Assembly (NCBI GenBank): GCA_964019695.1
Contig: OZ026526.1
Location: 10,633,754-10,697,753 of the forward strand
Direction of reading: 5' to 3'
Source of the DNA: Loripinus fragilis
Lineage: Eukaryota; Mollusca; Bivalvia; Lucinida; Lucinidae
DNA length: 64,000 nt
Shown here one piece after another: positions 42,041 to 51,724 of this stretch. Position numbers and translations under genes: made by a program. The notes below the pieces were generated by a model that was not told the origin of the DNA, made no database searches, and worked only from the letters and a program-made list of their open reading frames with translations. The first letter of the stretch is position 1. Every line of letters begins with the position of its first letter.

Positions 42041-43146
42041 TATCTAATGGTATTTGATCCTTTGACCCCATCCCAAGGTCACCAGTTTGATCCTAGGGTA
42101 AAATTTTTCAGTGTATCCTGGTCTACTGCTCATCCCCTTTAATTTGATATGCCACATGACCATGTTCAGAAAATTAATTTTTTGACCCCCCAGCCCCCCC
42201 CCCCTCCCCCAAGTCCCAAACCCTGGGGCATGCATGACCCAGTGGACCGAATTAAATCATGTCTAATATGTTTTATATCTTTCACTTGTGAGAAGACACA
42301 CACAGTTTAGTTAAAAAATCTTTGAAATTGACTTTGTAATTGAGATTTAATGATATTTGACCTTTTGACCCCTCCCCAAGGCCCCAGGAGGCTGGGACCC
42401 AAAAAAGTGTAGCGTTGCATGTGCCATTGATGTAAGCAACTCACACACTAAATCTGGTTGAATTTGGGGAAAAAAAGTTTTTTGACCCCCCAACCCCCCA
42501 AGTACCCCCAAGTCCCACCCCTGGGGCATGACCCAGGTGAAGGAATGAAAATCCCGTCTGATATGTTTTATATCTTTCATTTGTGAGAAGACACACAAAG
42601 TATGGTTTAAAAATCTTTGAAATTGACTTTGTGATTGAGATTTTATGATATTTGACCTTTTGGCCCCTCCCCAGGGCCCCAGGGGGTGGGGACCAAAAAA
42701 ATTGTCCTGTTGCATGTGCCATTGATGTAAGTAACTCACACACCAAATCTGGTTGAATTTCGGAAAAAAAAATTTTTTGACCACCCAACCCCCCACGGTA
42801 CCCCCAAGTCCGACCCCTGGGGCATGACCCTGGCGACCGAATAAAAATCCTGTCTGATATGTTTTATATCTTTCATTTGTGAGAAGACACACAAAGTTTG
42901 GTTAAAAAATCTTTGAAATTGACTTTGTAATTGAGATTTAATATTTAATTATATTTGACCTTTTGGCCCCTCCTCAGGGCCCCAGGGGGCGGGGCCAAAA
43001 AAATGTGCCCTTGCACACCCTATTCATGTGAGCAACTCACACACCAAATTTGGTTGAATTTCGTCCAATGGTTTAGGAGGAGATAGCGTGACGGACGGAC
43101 GGAGGGGATTGCAATATCCCCGACGCTTTTTTAAAAAAGCGTCGGG
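42041..43146 (+). mobile_element. tandem-module element with terminal hairpin (R4)
   Basis: Four diverged modules of about 300 bp, each with ATATTTGACCTTTTGACCCC, a GGGCCCCAGGGGG phrase, CATGTGCCATTGATGTAAG, CAAATCTGGTTGAATTT and CTTTCATTTGTGAGAAGACA. Module starts are near 42041, 42351, 42646 and 42950. After the last module come GTGACGGACGGACGGAGGGG and the perfect 28-bp palindrome CCCGACGCTTTTTTAAAAAA... ending at 43146. The minus-strand frames at 42347-42892 are repeat-internal. It shares its architecture, but not its sequence, with the 1.64-kb R3 elements. Confidence 0.8.
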
Positions 43147-44027
43147 ATAATAATTATGATACTTTCCAATAAGTGGATAACAAAGGTGCTGACCAGACTG
43201 CGCAGATACGCAGGCTAGTCTGTGCCTTTGATGTTGACAAACCCCCAAAGACAGGTTTTCTCATGTCCAGGCCCATATACAAATGTAATGTCCTCGTTGA
43301 AGCAGCACATTTCAAGAAGTAAGTGAGTATGATCAGGAAATACCACAATCACACGCTGCAGACCAATCCACGGCACTGTGAGGAAGAGCCACAGAACATT
43401 TATAGTAACAATACATCTGTAAGACAATAATAGGAAAGAAACCAGCTTTCTCTTCCTCTTCATTTTGTCGGGCCTGATCTGGGTCCAAACTGTTTGCAGA
43501 GGTTATCAGCAGATGACTTAAGTCCCTGCTAGCGGGCAAAGAGTTAACTACAAATTTCTCACTACTACTTTCTGGCTAAAACCTTGGTTAAAGTCAATTT
43601 CATTTGACTCCAACTTTTTCCATTTGGCTAAAGGGTTGGCTACAGCAAATTCTGAGCCTGGGAAAGCCATGTAGATACTTCAAACAGATGCTTCAAATGG
43701 GTATCTACTGAGGTACTCACAAGACAATTATGTTTTGCAGTGAAATGAGAAATCTAAATACCCCCTTATCTAAAGCTGTGCATCATACCATATTCAGCCT
43801 TATACTAAGCATAGATCCTCTTGATTAAAATTTTTGAGCATAAAATTATCCATCAGTTTAAACTCATTGAGACGGTTCTTTTGATCATCCACAATATTTG
43901 TTTTCATTGTGAAATAAGAAAATCAATTTTGATTAGCAATTTTTGATTATACACCGTTTATACAGTTCTCTAATTATATCATATATATGTATTATGCTCT
44001 TATTAGCGCACACTGGGTGTTTATGGG
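43147..44027. other. element fragments in the ABRACL intron
   Basis: 43170-43235 is an imperfect hairpin (GACCAGACTGCGCAG / ACGCAGGCTAGTCTG). 43240-43275 repeats the phrase at 3580. 43480-43545 matches M6 ends (CTGATCTGGGTCCAAACTG...GCAAAGAGTTAAC). 43862-43925 is an M11 half. Confidence 0.5.
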
Positions 44028-44240
44028 TTGTTTAACCCTTACCATGCTAGAGCGCAACTTTTGTCGTCTGCTGATAACCTTTGCAAACAGTTTGGATCCA
44101 GATCAGGACAGACAGAATATTGGTCCTGATCTGGATCCAAACAGTTTGACACTCTGATAGTGCTCCTGAAATAACTTTTTGAAAATGTTGATTTTGAAAA
44201 AAAGTTTCTGTTTTCAAGTCAATTCACTGGTGCAGTTTCA
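44028..44240 (+). mobile_element. TTAA-type M6 element, partial
   Basis: Starts TTTAACCCTTACCATGCTAG then CAACTTTTGTCGTCTGCTGA, with a hairpin GGATCCAGATCAGGACAGAC/GTCCTGATCTGGATCC. Colinear with 47303-47528 up to GATTTTGAAAAAAAG. Confidence 0.7.
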
Positions 44241-44256
44241 TCATAGCGATGTTGGT

Positions 44257-44695
44257 AATTACTCTTTGTCTACTAGTGTCGTATGCTGATAAATTTTGCC
44301 AACACTTTGGCCCCAAGTCTGGCCCCCAAAATGTTGAGCCTGATGGGCCCTGATCTGGATCCAAACTGTTTGACACTGATAATATTCCTGAAAGAATTTT
44401 TTGAAAAGATTGATTTTGAACATAAATTAGCAGACGACAAATGAGCCGTGACATGGGATTTCCAACAATGTGGCATCAGAAGAGCCTGTGCAACCTCCTT
44501 TTAAGCTTAGAAACTCCGAATCATGTTCAGTCAGTAGCTTTACACTCATAGAATATTCAAGCGACTAGCAAAGGCTCCATGCGCAGGCTGGTCTGAGCCT
44601 TAGCTGCTCACACATACCACATTGTTGGAAATCTCATGCCATGGCTCAAATAAGTATGCAAAAAGAAAAACAGTTGGCAATGAGTTAATATGGAA
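44257..44695 (+). mobile_element. M6 element interrupted by a GAGCC-ended element
   Basis: The host part runs 44257-44440 (TACTCTTTGTCTACTAGTGT, GATCTGGATCCAAACTG, TTAGCAGACGACAA) and resumes at 44650 (AGTATGCAAAAAGAAAAAC...GGCAATGAGTTAA). The uninterrupted relative at 47303-47528 has GCAGACGACAAAGGCATGAA at the equivalent place. Confidence 0.7.
44441..44649. mobile_element. GAGCC-ended miniature element (M18), nested
   Basis: Ends ATGAGCCGTGACATGGGATT and AATCTCATGCCATGGCTCAA are inverted. The interior has TTTTAAGCTTAGAAACTCC, AATATTCAAGCGACTAGCA and GGCTGGTCTGAGCC. Other copies: 51112-51357, 55418-55630 and 61267-61510. Confidence 0.8.
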
Positions 44696-44703
44696 ATTGT
44701 GTT

Positions 44704-44756
44704 CATGAAAAATGGTGTGGATTCTGATCAGCTGATCTGGATCTACACAGTTTGCA
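44704..44756. repeat. isolated hairpin-core copy
   Basis: TGGTGTGGATTCTGATCAG directly followed by CTGATCTGGATCTACACAG and TTTGC. A minimal form of the core shared by M3, M6 and M10. Confidence 0.65.
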
Positions 44757-44814
44757 TTGAAAAATTATGTGAACAGTATGCTTTAATATCCCGTTGAATA
44801 CACTTCTTCAACTC

Positions 44815-45300
44815 ATGGGTGAAAGTTTTCAGGATTATTCCTGAATTCAGGATTTTGAGGCTGACTTTCCATAGAAAGTCAGCCTCAAAATGCTGAATTA
44901 GGGAGATTATAATAGATTCTCTGATTTATATTCAGTCTGTCTAAAGACAATTGACCATTAAACTTCAAATTGTGAGTGTTTAGTGGGCATACAACAAGTT
45001 TTAACCCTTAAAGCGCCAAGCAAAAAATGTATCTGAAAATGTTGTCTGCTGAAGTCGTCTGCTGCAAATAATTGCCTTACATTACCAATGAATAAAGTAT
45101 AGAAGCAAACAGTGTGGACCCAGAACGGACTGCTCCTATAGGAGCAGTCTGTTCTGGGTCCACACTGTTTGCCATAGAGGCTTCTTAAACATTTCAGCAG
45201 ACGAGAAAAGCAGACGACTTTTGTTTCAATTGGTGCTTTAAGGGTTAAGATCGGAGTTTTGAAAGTTCAGGATTTTGGAAATTTATAACTTTCACGTATG
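44815..45300 (+). mobile_element. CATGGGTGAAAG-ended element (M19), interrupted by M3
   Basis: Starts CATGGGTGAAAGTTTTCAGG, has the hairpin GAGGCTGACTTTC/GAAAGTCAGCCTC, and closes with AGTTCAGGATTTTGGAAATT...ACTTTCACGTATG. A second copy at 48373-48604 lacks the inserted 244 bp and provides the empty site (CAAGTTTTAA then AATTTGAATTTC). Confidence 0.85.
45001..45248 (+). mobile_element. TTAA-flanked miniature element (M3), intact reference copy
   Basis: TTAA at both ends (45001-45004 and 45245-45248). Inverted ends CCCTTAAAGCGCCAA and TTGGTGCTTTAAGGG. Subterminal repeats GTCGTCTGC/GCAGACGAC. The central hairpin 45105-45172 starts GCAAACAGTGTGGACCCAGA and its inverse closes it. It contains an internal TTAA in GAGGCTTCTTAAACATTTC, the site used by the 6.7-kb element in another copy. 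TTAA duplication and CCC-type ends fit piggyBac. No coding capacity. Confidence 0.92.
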
Positions 45301-45556
45301 TTAAGGCCTTAATGAAATAAATGTGTGGTTCCTGTTGCATACCAACAAAATTTAGGGTAGGTAGGTAGGGAAATTATTAAATTTTGTTATAACATTTAAC
45401 AAAGAAAATAGTGACAAAATCTGAAAAGGTGCCCATTTTAGGTATTTTTTCTCCAAAAGCCATTTTAATGTTTAGGGTAGGGTTAAACAAATTAGGGTAG
45501 GTAGGCAACAGGAACCACACATATATTTCATTTAAGCCTAACTTGTATTTTAACAG

Positions 45557-45750
45557 ATTCTGAAGGACATTATAAAGTTACCTTTGGTGTGCTATTTGCC
45601 GATGATAGATGTGCCAATATATTTGAAGCCCTTGTGGGAACTCTTCGGGCAGCAAAGAGAAAAAAGTTAATAAAATATGATGGAGAACTGCTTTTACAGG
45701 GAGTTCATGATGCCGTGGAGATTACATTGTTGCAGGAGGGAACAGCTTGA
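45557..45750 (+). CDS. ABRACL: ABRACL (costars family), coding exon 2
   Basis: The acceptor TTTTAACAG ends at 45556. The exon completes the split Asp codon and encodes the remaining 64 residues, including FGVLFADDRCANIFEALVGT, then LRAAKRKKLIKYDGELLLQG and VHDAVEITLLQ, to TGA at 45748-45750. These are the most conserved stretches of the costars domain (human: FGVLF.DD.CAN.FEALVGTL.AAKR..., ELLLQGVHD.V.I.LLQ). Every domain block is present with no stop or frameshift, so the gene appears functional. The C-terminus is slightly longer than in human (EGTA after LLQ). The exon follows 3.9 kb of repeats, yet its splice phase matches exon 1 exactly. Confidence 0.96.
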
Positions 45751-45965
45751 TGAACAGTTCATGTTAGGATTATTTACGTTTATATTTGTTTAGCTTCATA
45801 TCATGCAATAACTTTAAGAGCTTTTAAATAGGTAGGACTTCAGATAATGTAACTAAAAAATAAACTATTGTTCTATGCAGAATTCTGATATTTCTCTCAA
45901 TCACTTTAAAAATTTGAAAATTTATATGCATATAAAATATCAATAAATTAAAAAATTTATATGCA
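45751..45965 (+). terminator. ABRACL 3' UTR and candidate poly(A) signals
   Basis: AATAAA occurs at 45859-45864 and again at 45942-45947, 109 and 192 bp after the stop codon. The first is followed about 20 bp later by a T-containing stretch. Either could be used; the element at 45966 begins just beyond the second. Confidence 0.55.
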
Positions 45966-46132
45966 TAAAATAGTGATTATTTTCTTATCCATCAGTTTAA
46001 ACATGTGCTATGGGTTCTCAAAAGAACTGTCTCATCGAGACAGTTCTTTTGAGTACCCACAACATACGTTTTGGTTGTGCAATAAATAAAAATAAACTTC
46101 AGTTACACACTCTTATCTGGAGGTCTGCATAT
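45966..46132 (-). mobile_element. hairpin element M11, inverted copy
   Basis: GATTATTTTCTTATCCATCA, ACATGTGCTATGGGTTCTCA, the stem AAAGAACTGTCTCATCGAGA/CAGTTCTTTTGAG, GTACCCACAACATACG, then ACACTCTTATCTGGAGGTCT. It is the inverse of 28625-28800 and lies immediately downstream of ABRACL. Confidence 0.85.
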
Positions 46133-47302
46133 TTAAAAAATCTAATGTTAATATTAGATTCATTATAAATTAATCATTAGCTGCAAGGAACTGCCCTCAG
46201 AGTGGCAAAACTCAATGGAGCTCTGACCATTCTGAGTGCAGCAGTGTTAACAGTTGATTATTTTTAGAAATTGTCAAGCATTGTGACACGATTAAATGAC
46301 AATGACAAATAACAAGAAATTGATTTGGCTCTTTATACAGGTCAAGGCCACCAATCCAGCGCCTTCATTGCCTATACCAGTTGGATTAAACCTTCTGTTT
46401 CCTAATTTTGAGAGCAAAATTTTGAAATTAGGCAATGCTATTCGGTGAGACACTCATTGAACTTTTTGACACTCACATCAGTTTTAAGAGGATTTTCTAC
46501 TTGAGAGTTTAAAATGTTTTGTAGCGAAGAAATACAGCATTTTTTCTAACTTCAACACAGATTCTAGAATCAGTTTATGTGTCAGAGCACACTATTTATG
46601 GTATGTCGAAGGTAGATGTCAAGGCCATCGAATAGCATCTTCGGATTTTTGAAATTTTGCATTGGTTAGAAAAAATAATGATTTTTCTGAATTTAAGGTC
46701 CATCTCATTCATAGGAAACAGGTCCCTCTTCTTCATAACACAGTATTGATTTTATGCGATGAAGGAGCTGGATTGGTGGCAGTGAAAGATGTATTTAAAC
46801 AAATGGCTAAGAAAATGATTAAAATTTTACGCTCTAAAATGTCTCACATCTGGACCATTGTATAAAGCTTCTCAAATCTAAGGCACTTTGCTAACAGCTT
46901 TGGTCATTCTTTGTACGAAACACACTGTTTTTCACTATGCTTGTAAATACATGCCATTAACAGGAATGCTGCAAGTTTATAAAAATTGGGGAGAAGTGTG
47001 GCACACAGTAAATATACTGTATGGTCAGGTAAGATGTGCTTGATTAATCAAATTTCAAGATTCTAAAATTTCTTATTATCAGTTACCTTGCATTGTTGGA
47101 CGTTGCCTGATAAACATCGTCTATCTCACAGCATGTGCCTTTATCAGGTCATGATGACGTTGCACTTTTTGAATGAGTTCACTAATGACGCTGAATCAAC
47201 ACAAAAATCGAAAACTACGTCATAATCTCTAGTTTGAAGATTTTGAGAAGCTATGCATTGCACTGCCTCTAAAAAAATCCAAAATCAGAAAGATTTGATA
47301 TT
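46133..47302. other. no gene seen
   Basis: AT-rich DNA. A 67-codon frame at 46662-46865 has no recognised motif. Confidence 0.35.
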
Positions 47303-47528
47303 AACTCTTTGCCTGTTAGCGGCAACTTTTGTCATCTGCTGATAACCTTTGCAAACAGTTTGGATTCAGATCAGGCTCGACAGAACATTGGGCCTAATCT
47401 AAATCTAAGCTTTTTGACACCCTGATGGTATTCCTGACAGAATTTTTCGAAAAAAGTTGATTTAGAAGAAAAAAAATCAGCAGACGACAAAGGCATGAAA
47501 AATTACCCAGTGAGTAGGCAAAGAGTAA
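47303..47528 (+). mobile_element. TTAA-type M6 element, complete
   Basis: Starts TTAACTCTTTGCCTGTTAGC and ends GTGAGTAGGCAAAGAGTAAA. Subterminal GTCATCTGC/GCAGACGAC pairs and a weak central palindrome (GGATTCAGATCAGG / CCTAATCTAAATC). The first TTAA is intact and the second is TAAA. Confidence 0.8.
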
Positions 47529-47594
47529 ATGGCAAATTTCATATTTGACATAGGTCCAGATAAGGATTGTTTCAATTCGTGCATATAAATGTGC

Positions 47595-47748
47595 AATTAT
47601 TTTCTCATCCATCAATTTTAACATGTGTTTTGGGTGCTCAAAAGAACCGTCTCATTGAGACGGTTCTTTTGAGTACCCACAACATATGTTTTGGTTGAGA
47701 ACACAGAAAATAATTTTCAAATACTCACTCTTATCTGGAGGCCTGGAT
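47595..47748 (-). mobile_element. hairpin element M11, inverted full copy
   Basis: TTATTTTCTCATCCATCAAT, ACATGTGTTTTGGGTGCTCA, the perfect stem AAAGAACCGTCTCATTGAGA with its inverse, and CACTCTTATCTGGAGGCCTG. Confidence 0.88.
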
Positions 47749-47893
47749 TGAGTTCATGTTTATGTGTATTTTTTAGGAATATACAATATATACAATTCAG
47801 AAATATTTTCTATTTTCTATTAGTTTTTCTCAAAATGTGCAATGACTTTTCTGAGGTAAATACCTTGATAATGTTTATAATTTTTATTTTACT

Positions 47894-48207
47894 CAGGGAT
47901 TTTCCTACCTTTTTGAAGACAGGGCCAGGGCCCTGATGAATTCGGGAAAATTGCATTTGAGCCATCACAATTGATGCCAACTAATAATACTGGATTGCCG
48001 TTTTAAATTGCATAAATCATAACAAATCAACAGAGTAGAAGTGTAAAGAATTGCATAGGTCTCTATATGAATGTAACCATTCTGCAATTATGCTACTTTT
48101 GGCTCGATTTTCACGAACTTTTCACCAGATTGTAGAACTATCGGTAAGGAATTTGGAATGTTAACATCCTGATATTCAGCCCGAAATGAGCCCTAGGAAA
48201 ATCCCTG
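47894..48207. mobile_element. CAGGGATTTTCCTA-ended element (M20)
   Basis: The 14-bp ends CAGGGATTTTCCTA and TAGGAAAATCCCTG are perfect inverse complements. 314 bp, non-coding. The CAGGG start suggests hAT; no convincing 8-bp duplication flanks it. A fragment of a relative is at 41240. Confidence 0.85.
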
Positions 48208-48372
48208 ATACTATGAACATGCTTTATATTGATTTATGCGTCCTAAGTTTGATACTTAAGCCTTGATTCAAAGTAGAGGGTATGTAAATGAACCAGGGGC
48301 CAAACCTGAGACTGAATATTCACTACCAAAACTTTATTTTGTAAATCAGGTAATTCTTGAAAAAAACATTAA

Positions 48373-48604
48373 CATGGGTGAAAGTTTTCAGGATTAATCC
48401 TGAATTCAGGATTTTGAGGCTGACTTTCAGCCTCAAAATGCTGAATTAAGGAGATTATGATAGCTTCTTTGATTAGTTTTCAGATTGTCTAAACACAATT
48501 AATCATTTTAACTTTAAGTTATCCATTTTTAAAGACATCCTGCAAGTTTTAAAATTTGAATTTCTAAAGTTCAGGATTTTGGAAATTTTGAACTTTCACC
48601 CATG
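48373..48604 (+). mobile_element. CATGGGTGAAAG-ended element (M19), uninterrupted copy
   Basis: CATGGGTGAAAGTTTTCAGG at the left and GAACTTTCACCCATG at the right are inverted. The hairpin is shorter than in 44815-45300 (GAGGCTGACTTTCAGCCTC). It supplies the empty site for the M3 insertion in the other copy. Confidence 0.88.
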
Positions 48605-48846
48605 CATTAAGCACTTGAGCCAGTTCATGAGACGTTGGTACTTAAAGCATATGTGAGCAACAGGGCTCAAAGGAACCTGCGCAGCTGCACAGTCTGACTG
48701 AAGCCTTTGTCCCTCACACACTCAAAGAAGAGACATAGATTAAGGTATATTTAGGCCCCTAGCATTGGTGTAGCTCCCATTACGCAGTTATGCACATGCG
48801 TAATAAAAATAGTAACATACAAGGGAGGTCACCTAATGTTGTAAAA

Positions 48847-48970
48847 GTGATTTTTCATACCATAAGGAACTGCTCTTGAAGGAAAGAATTTGCTCCCTTT
48901 TGGAGCAAATTCTTTCATTTAAGAGAAGTTCCCATTTTGAAAAGGGAGGCATTTTAATAAAAAATCACTG
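48847..48970. mobile_element. small hairpin element (M21)
   Basis: Outer GTGATTTTT / AAAAATCAC and inner GGAACTGCTCTTGAAGGAAA with AGAATTTGCTCC paired to GGAGCAAATTCTTTC...AAGTTCC (48866-48931). Confidence 0.7.
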
Positions 48971-51052
48971 CTTGATCCAGTAGTCTCCCTTTAATGTGTG
49001 TAACTTTTTCAGCGTTCTTGCTACGCCATTGCCTAATCCCTTTGATAGCTGCATATGGAATTTTAACCACGCCCGTTCTGATTCTGATTATCCCATATAT
49101 ATTGAAATGTAATAGACTCATTTTCTTTTTTTAATGGCTATTTTAAGATCATGACATCATATTCTATTTTTAGATAACATAGAGAGAAAAAAATCAAGAA
49201 AAAATTATGTAAACTTTTGAATACTTTTGGAAATATTATGAGAAATGGAGCATTGCTTTAAAGGAGCAAATGCTCAATTTTGCATAATACTTTCAAATAT
49301 GTTGTTTTTCAAAAGGTGTTATTTTAGGGGTTGCCAGTCAAAATTTCAATAAAATGATGTACTGGTATTTCTGTCTCTGAAGAGACAGGAGCTTGAAGTT
49401 CTGTCTCACCTCTATAGCCTCAAAACCAAAAGCTTGCAATGTAATGACATTATGAGATTTTCGGTTTTAGGATTTAGAGTGATATAAGGATCAAACTTCA
49501 AGCTGCTGTGCTTAAGATTGGTTTTAACTTAGCAAACAATGCAAACCCTGATAAAATGCTGCATTTTGTGGCATTTGATCTGGGTCTTCACTGTTTTCCA
49601 AGGTACCTGTGTTCCAGTATCCAAAATGGAAAGGTCAAAGAGTAACTTTATTTCTCGCATACCAGATCAGAATTTCCATTGTTCTTACTCATGTGAGATA
49701 ATTCTATCTCACACCCGTACCAGCCAGTGGGAAAGATAAAAATCGAATAGCCGCACGCTGGCCGCACCTTGATCCATGACGTCATTGTAATGTTAAAATG
49801 ACGTCACCATGTCGCATCTCAGCGTATTCAGGATTTTCTGAGAGCCTTTTACATGTTTTTCCAATATAAAATGAGGTATTTAGTTGTGAGCAGGAAAAAG
49901 AATCCATTATTCGTTTGAGGGTGGGATAGAAGAATCTGTCCCTTGCGATCACCGTTTGTCATAAATCGACAAGCCTTGTCTGTGATCCTCAAGGCCGATT
50001 TTTCTATCCCACCCTCACACTCATGATGGATTTTTATAGTCTATGCAATAAGTTTCAAAATCTCATTAACTGCCAATTTTGTACGCTACTGTTTTTCTTT
50101 CAATGTTTTACATACTGTGCCTTGATATGTCTATTTTGCTAGTAATTTTATAATTTATATTTGACAAATATGCACTTCTTATTTTTTCTCCATGTAATAA
50201 TAAAACAAGGGGAATAACTGCTGTAATGTGTGTTCAAAATTTTTCCTTCGGCAAGTAAATAGTTGTTTTTATAGTAAGAAACTCTTTAACATGGAATCTT
50301 AGAATCCATAATTTACCTCGCTAAGGCCAAAAAAAAAATGAATTGTTTCTCAGGCACCCCCATTACTGTTTTAAAAGTCATGCATTATGACTTTTTATCG
50401 CTTTCTAAAAATAAAAATGAAATAAAAACGGCAGTTCCAGTTCAAACCATCGTTATCGGTAATGGTTATGCGGTTCCACTCAGACTTTGTGGTCCATTGC
50501 GGGTAATGTTGTGTTGTTTAATTGTTCTTGCCTCCATTTCCGGTTGAATGCTCCTATTATTTTCTACTGTTTTTGTTAGTTTTCGAGCCCCAACAGTGTA
50601 AGTTTTATGTATCTGTGATGAAATCAAGTCTACTTGGTGTGCAGATGCTTTCCCTATCAAGTTTTATGGCCTAACTTGATTTATATTCGATGAAATAACT
50701 GTACAAGCATAACTTTTAAAAATATCCTTCCGAGTTTCAAAAAAAAAAGTTCTTGCATCTGTGTTTGCCTGAATAAAAATAGAAGCCTGCCATGCTGCAT
50801 CTGTTTTTCAAATTAATGGCTTGAGAAACAATTCAAAACTTTTTTGGGCCTAAATTACATTTTTCAATACAGTCCCCACAAGTGTTTTTGCTTGTTTTAT
50901 CTTTGAAACTGTGCCATTTCGTACTAACACCTAGCACTACCATAGACATAATACCAAATATTAGTCAATGAAAAATAAATTTACATAGATAATGATAATG
51001 GGTTCTGACAATCACATTTTAAAAAAAAAATTATCCAATCAGACAACAAGTT
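48971..51052. other. no gene seen; short repeat phrases
   Basis: 49534-49603 is a hairpin-core copy (GCAAACAATGCAAACCCTG, TTTGATCTGGGTCTTCACTG). 49905-50030 is an imperfect inverted repeat (AATCCATTATTCGTTTGAGG, GTGGGATAGAAGAATC / GATTTTTCTATCCCACC). Short frames at 50338-50660 have no recognised motif. Confidence 0.45.
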
Positions 51053-51460
51053 GCAGTAAAACCTGTGTAAAATGGCCGATCAAAAACAGACAAAACACAG
51101 ATCTTTATGACATTTTGAGACTCAGCATGAGATTTCCAATAATATGGTATTTTGACAAGTGTAGACTTAGACTAGCTTGTGCAGCCTCCTTTTAAGCTTT
51201 GACACTCTAAATGATGTGCAGTCAGTAGCTTAACAGTAATAGAATATTCAAGCGACTAGCATAGGCTCTGATCAGACTGTGCATATGGGTAGGCTGGTCA
51301 GAGCCTTTGCTGGTCGCACATACCACATTATTGGAAATCTCATGCCCCGGCTCAAATGGTAGCTTAATCAAGGTCAAAAATATTGCAGAATGCTCCCTTT
51401 AGAGCATTCTGCAATACTTCTGACCTACATAAGCGATAGTTAGTCTTGATTTTTTTTTAT
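51053..51460 (+). mobile_element. mariner-like element (M2) interrupted by M18
   Basis: CAGTAAAACCTGTGTAAAAT, GATCAAAAACAGACAAAAC and TCTTTATGACA match 52776-52987. The sequence then breaks and resumes at 51358 with GGTAGCTTAATCAAGGTCAA and the stem GCAGAATGCTCCCTTTAGAG. The uninterrupted relative reads TCTTTATGACAAATGGTAGC. Confidence 0.85.
51112..51357. mobile_element. GAGCC-ended miniature element (M18) inside M2
   Basis: Ends with GCATGAGATTTCCAATAAT at the left and ATTATTGGAAATCTCATGC near the right, inverse complements, followed by CCCGGCTCAAAT. The interior matches 44441-44649 (CAGCCTCCTTTTAAGCTT, AATATTCAAGCGACTAGCAT). Confidence 0.88.
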
Positions 51461-51492
51461 CCAATCAGATATCACGTTATATTCATAAGTGC

Positions 51493-51724
51493 TTAACCCT
51501 TATCCTGCCACTAAAAATGTTGTCTGCTTTTTACGTCTGCTGCATATATTTAAGTGCACTTCAGACTAGATTTTTTCACGGAAGCAAACATTATGAAACC
51601 TGATCAGATTGCTTCCATGGGAGCTGTCTGATCTGGGTTCATATTGTTTGCAACAAAGGCTCCCGAAGAACATAAGCAGATGAGAGCAGAAAACAGTAGT
51701 CATGACTGGTAGGAAAGTGGTTAA
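51493..51724 (+). mobile_element. TTAA-flanked hairpin-core element, abutting the next
   Basis: TTAACCCTTATCCTGCCACT at the left and CATGACTGGTAGGAAAGTGG then TTAA at the right. Subterminal TTGTCTGCTTTTTACGTCTG. The core is GCAAACATTATGAAACCTGA / CTGATCTGGGTTCATATTG. Its right TTAA (51721-51724) is also the left TTAA of the following element. Confidence 0.8.

Larger units (their letters stand above)
41642..45556 (+). other. ABRACL intron, 3.9 kb, repeat-filled
   Basis: A phase-1 intron bounded by GGTTTGT at the donor and TTTTAACAG at the acceptor. It contains the tandem-module element R4, several TTAA and hairpin elements and a nested pair (44815-45300 around 45001-45248). 41760-41850 shares phrases with 49930-50040 (GACAGATTTTCCTATC, CACACAAATAATGGATT). 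No alternative exon was recognised. Confidence 0.85.

Noticed and set aside
42347..42892. 181-codon minus-strand frame
   Set aside because: It repeats with the 300-bp modules of R4 and is not conserved between modules as protein.
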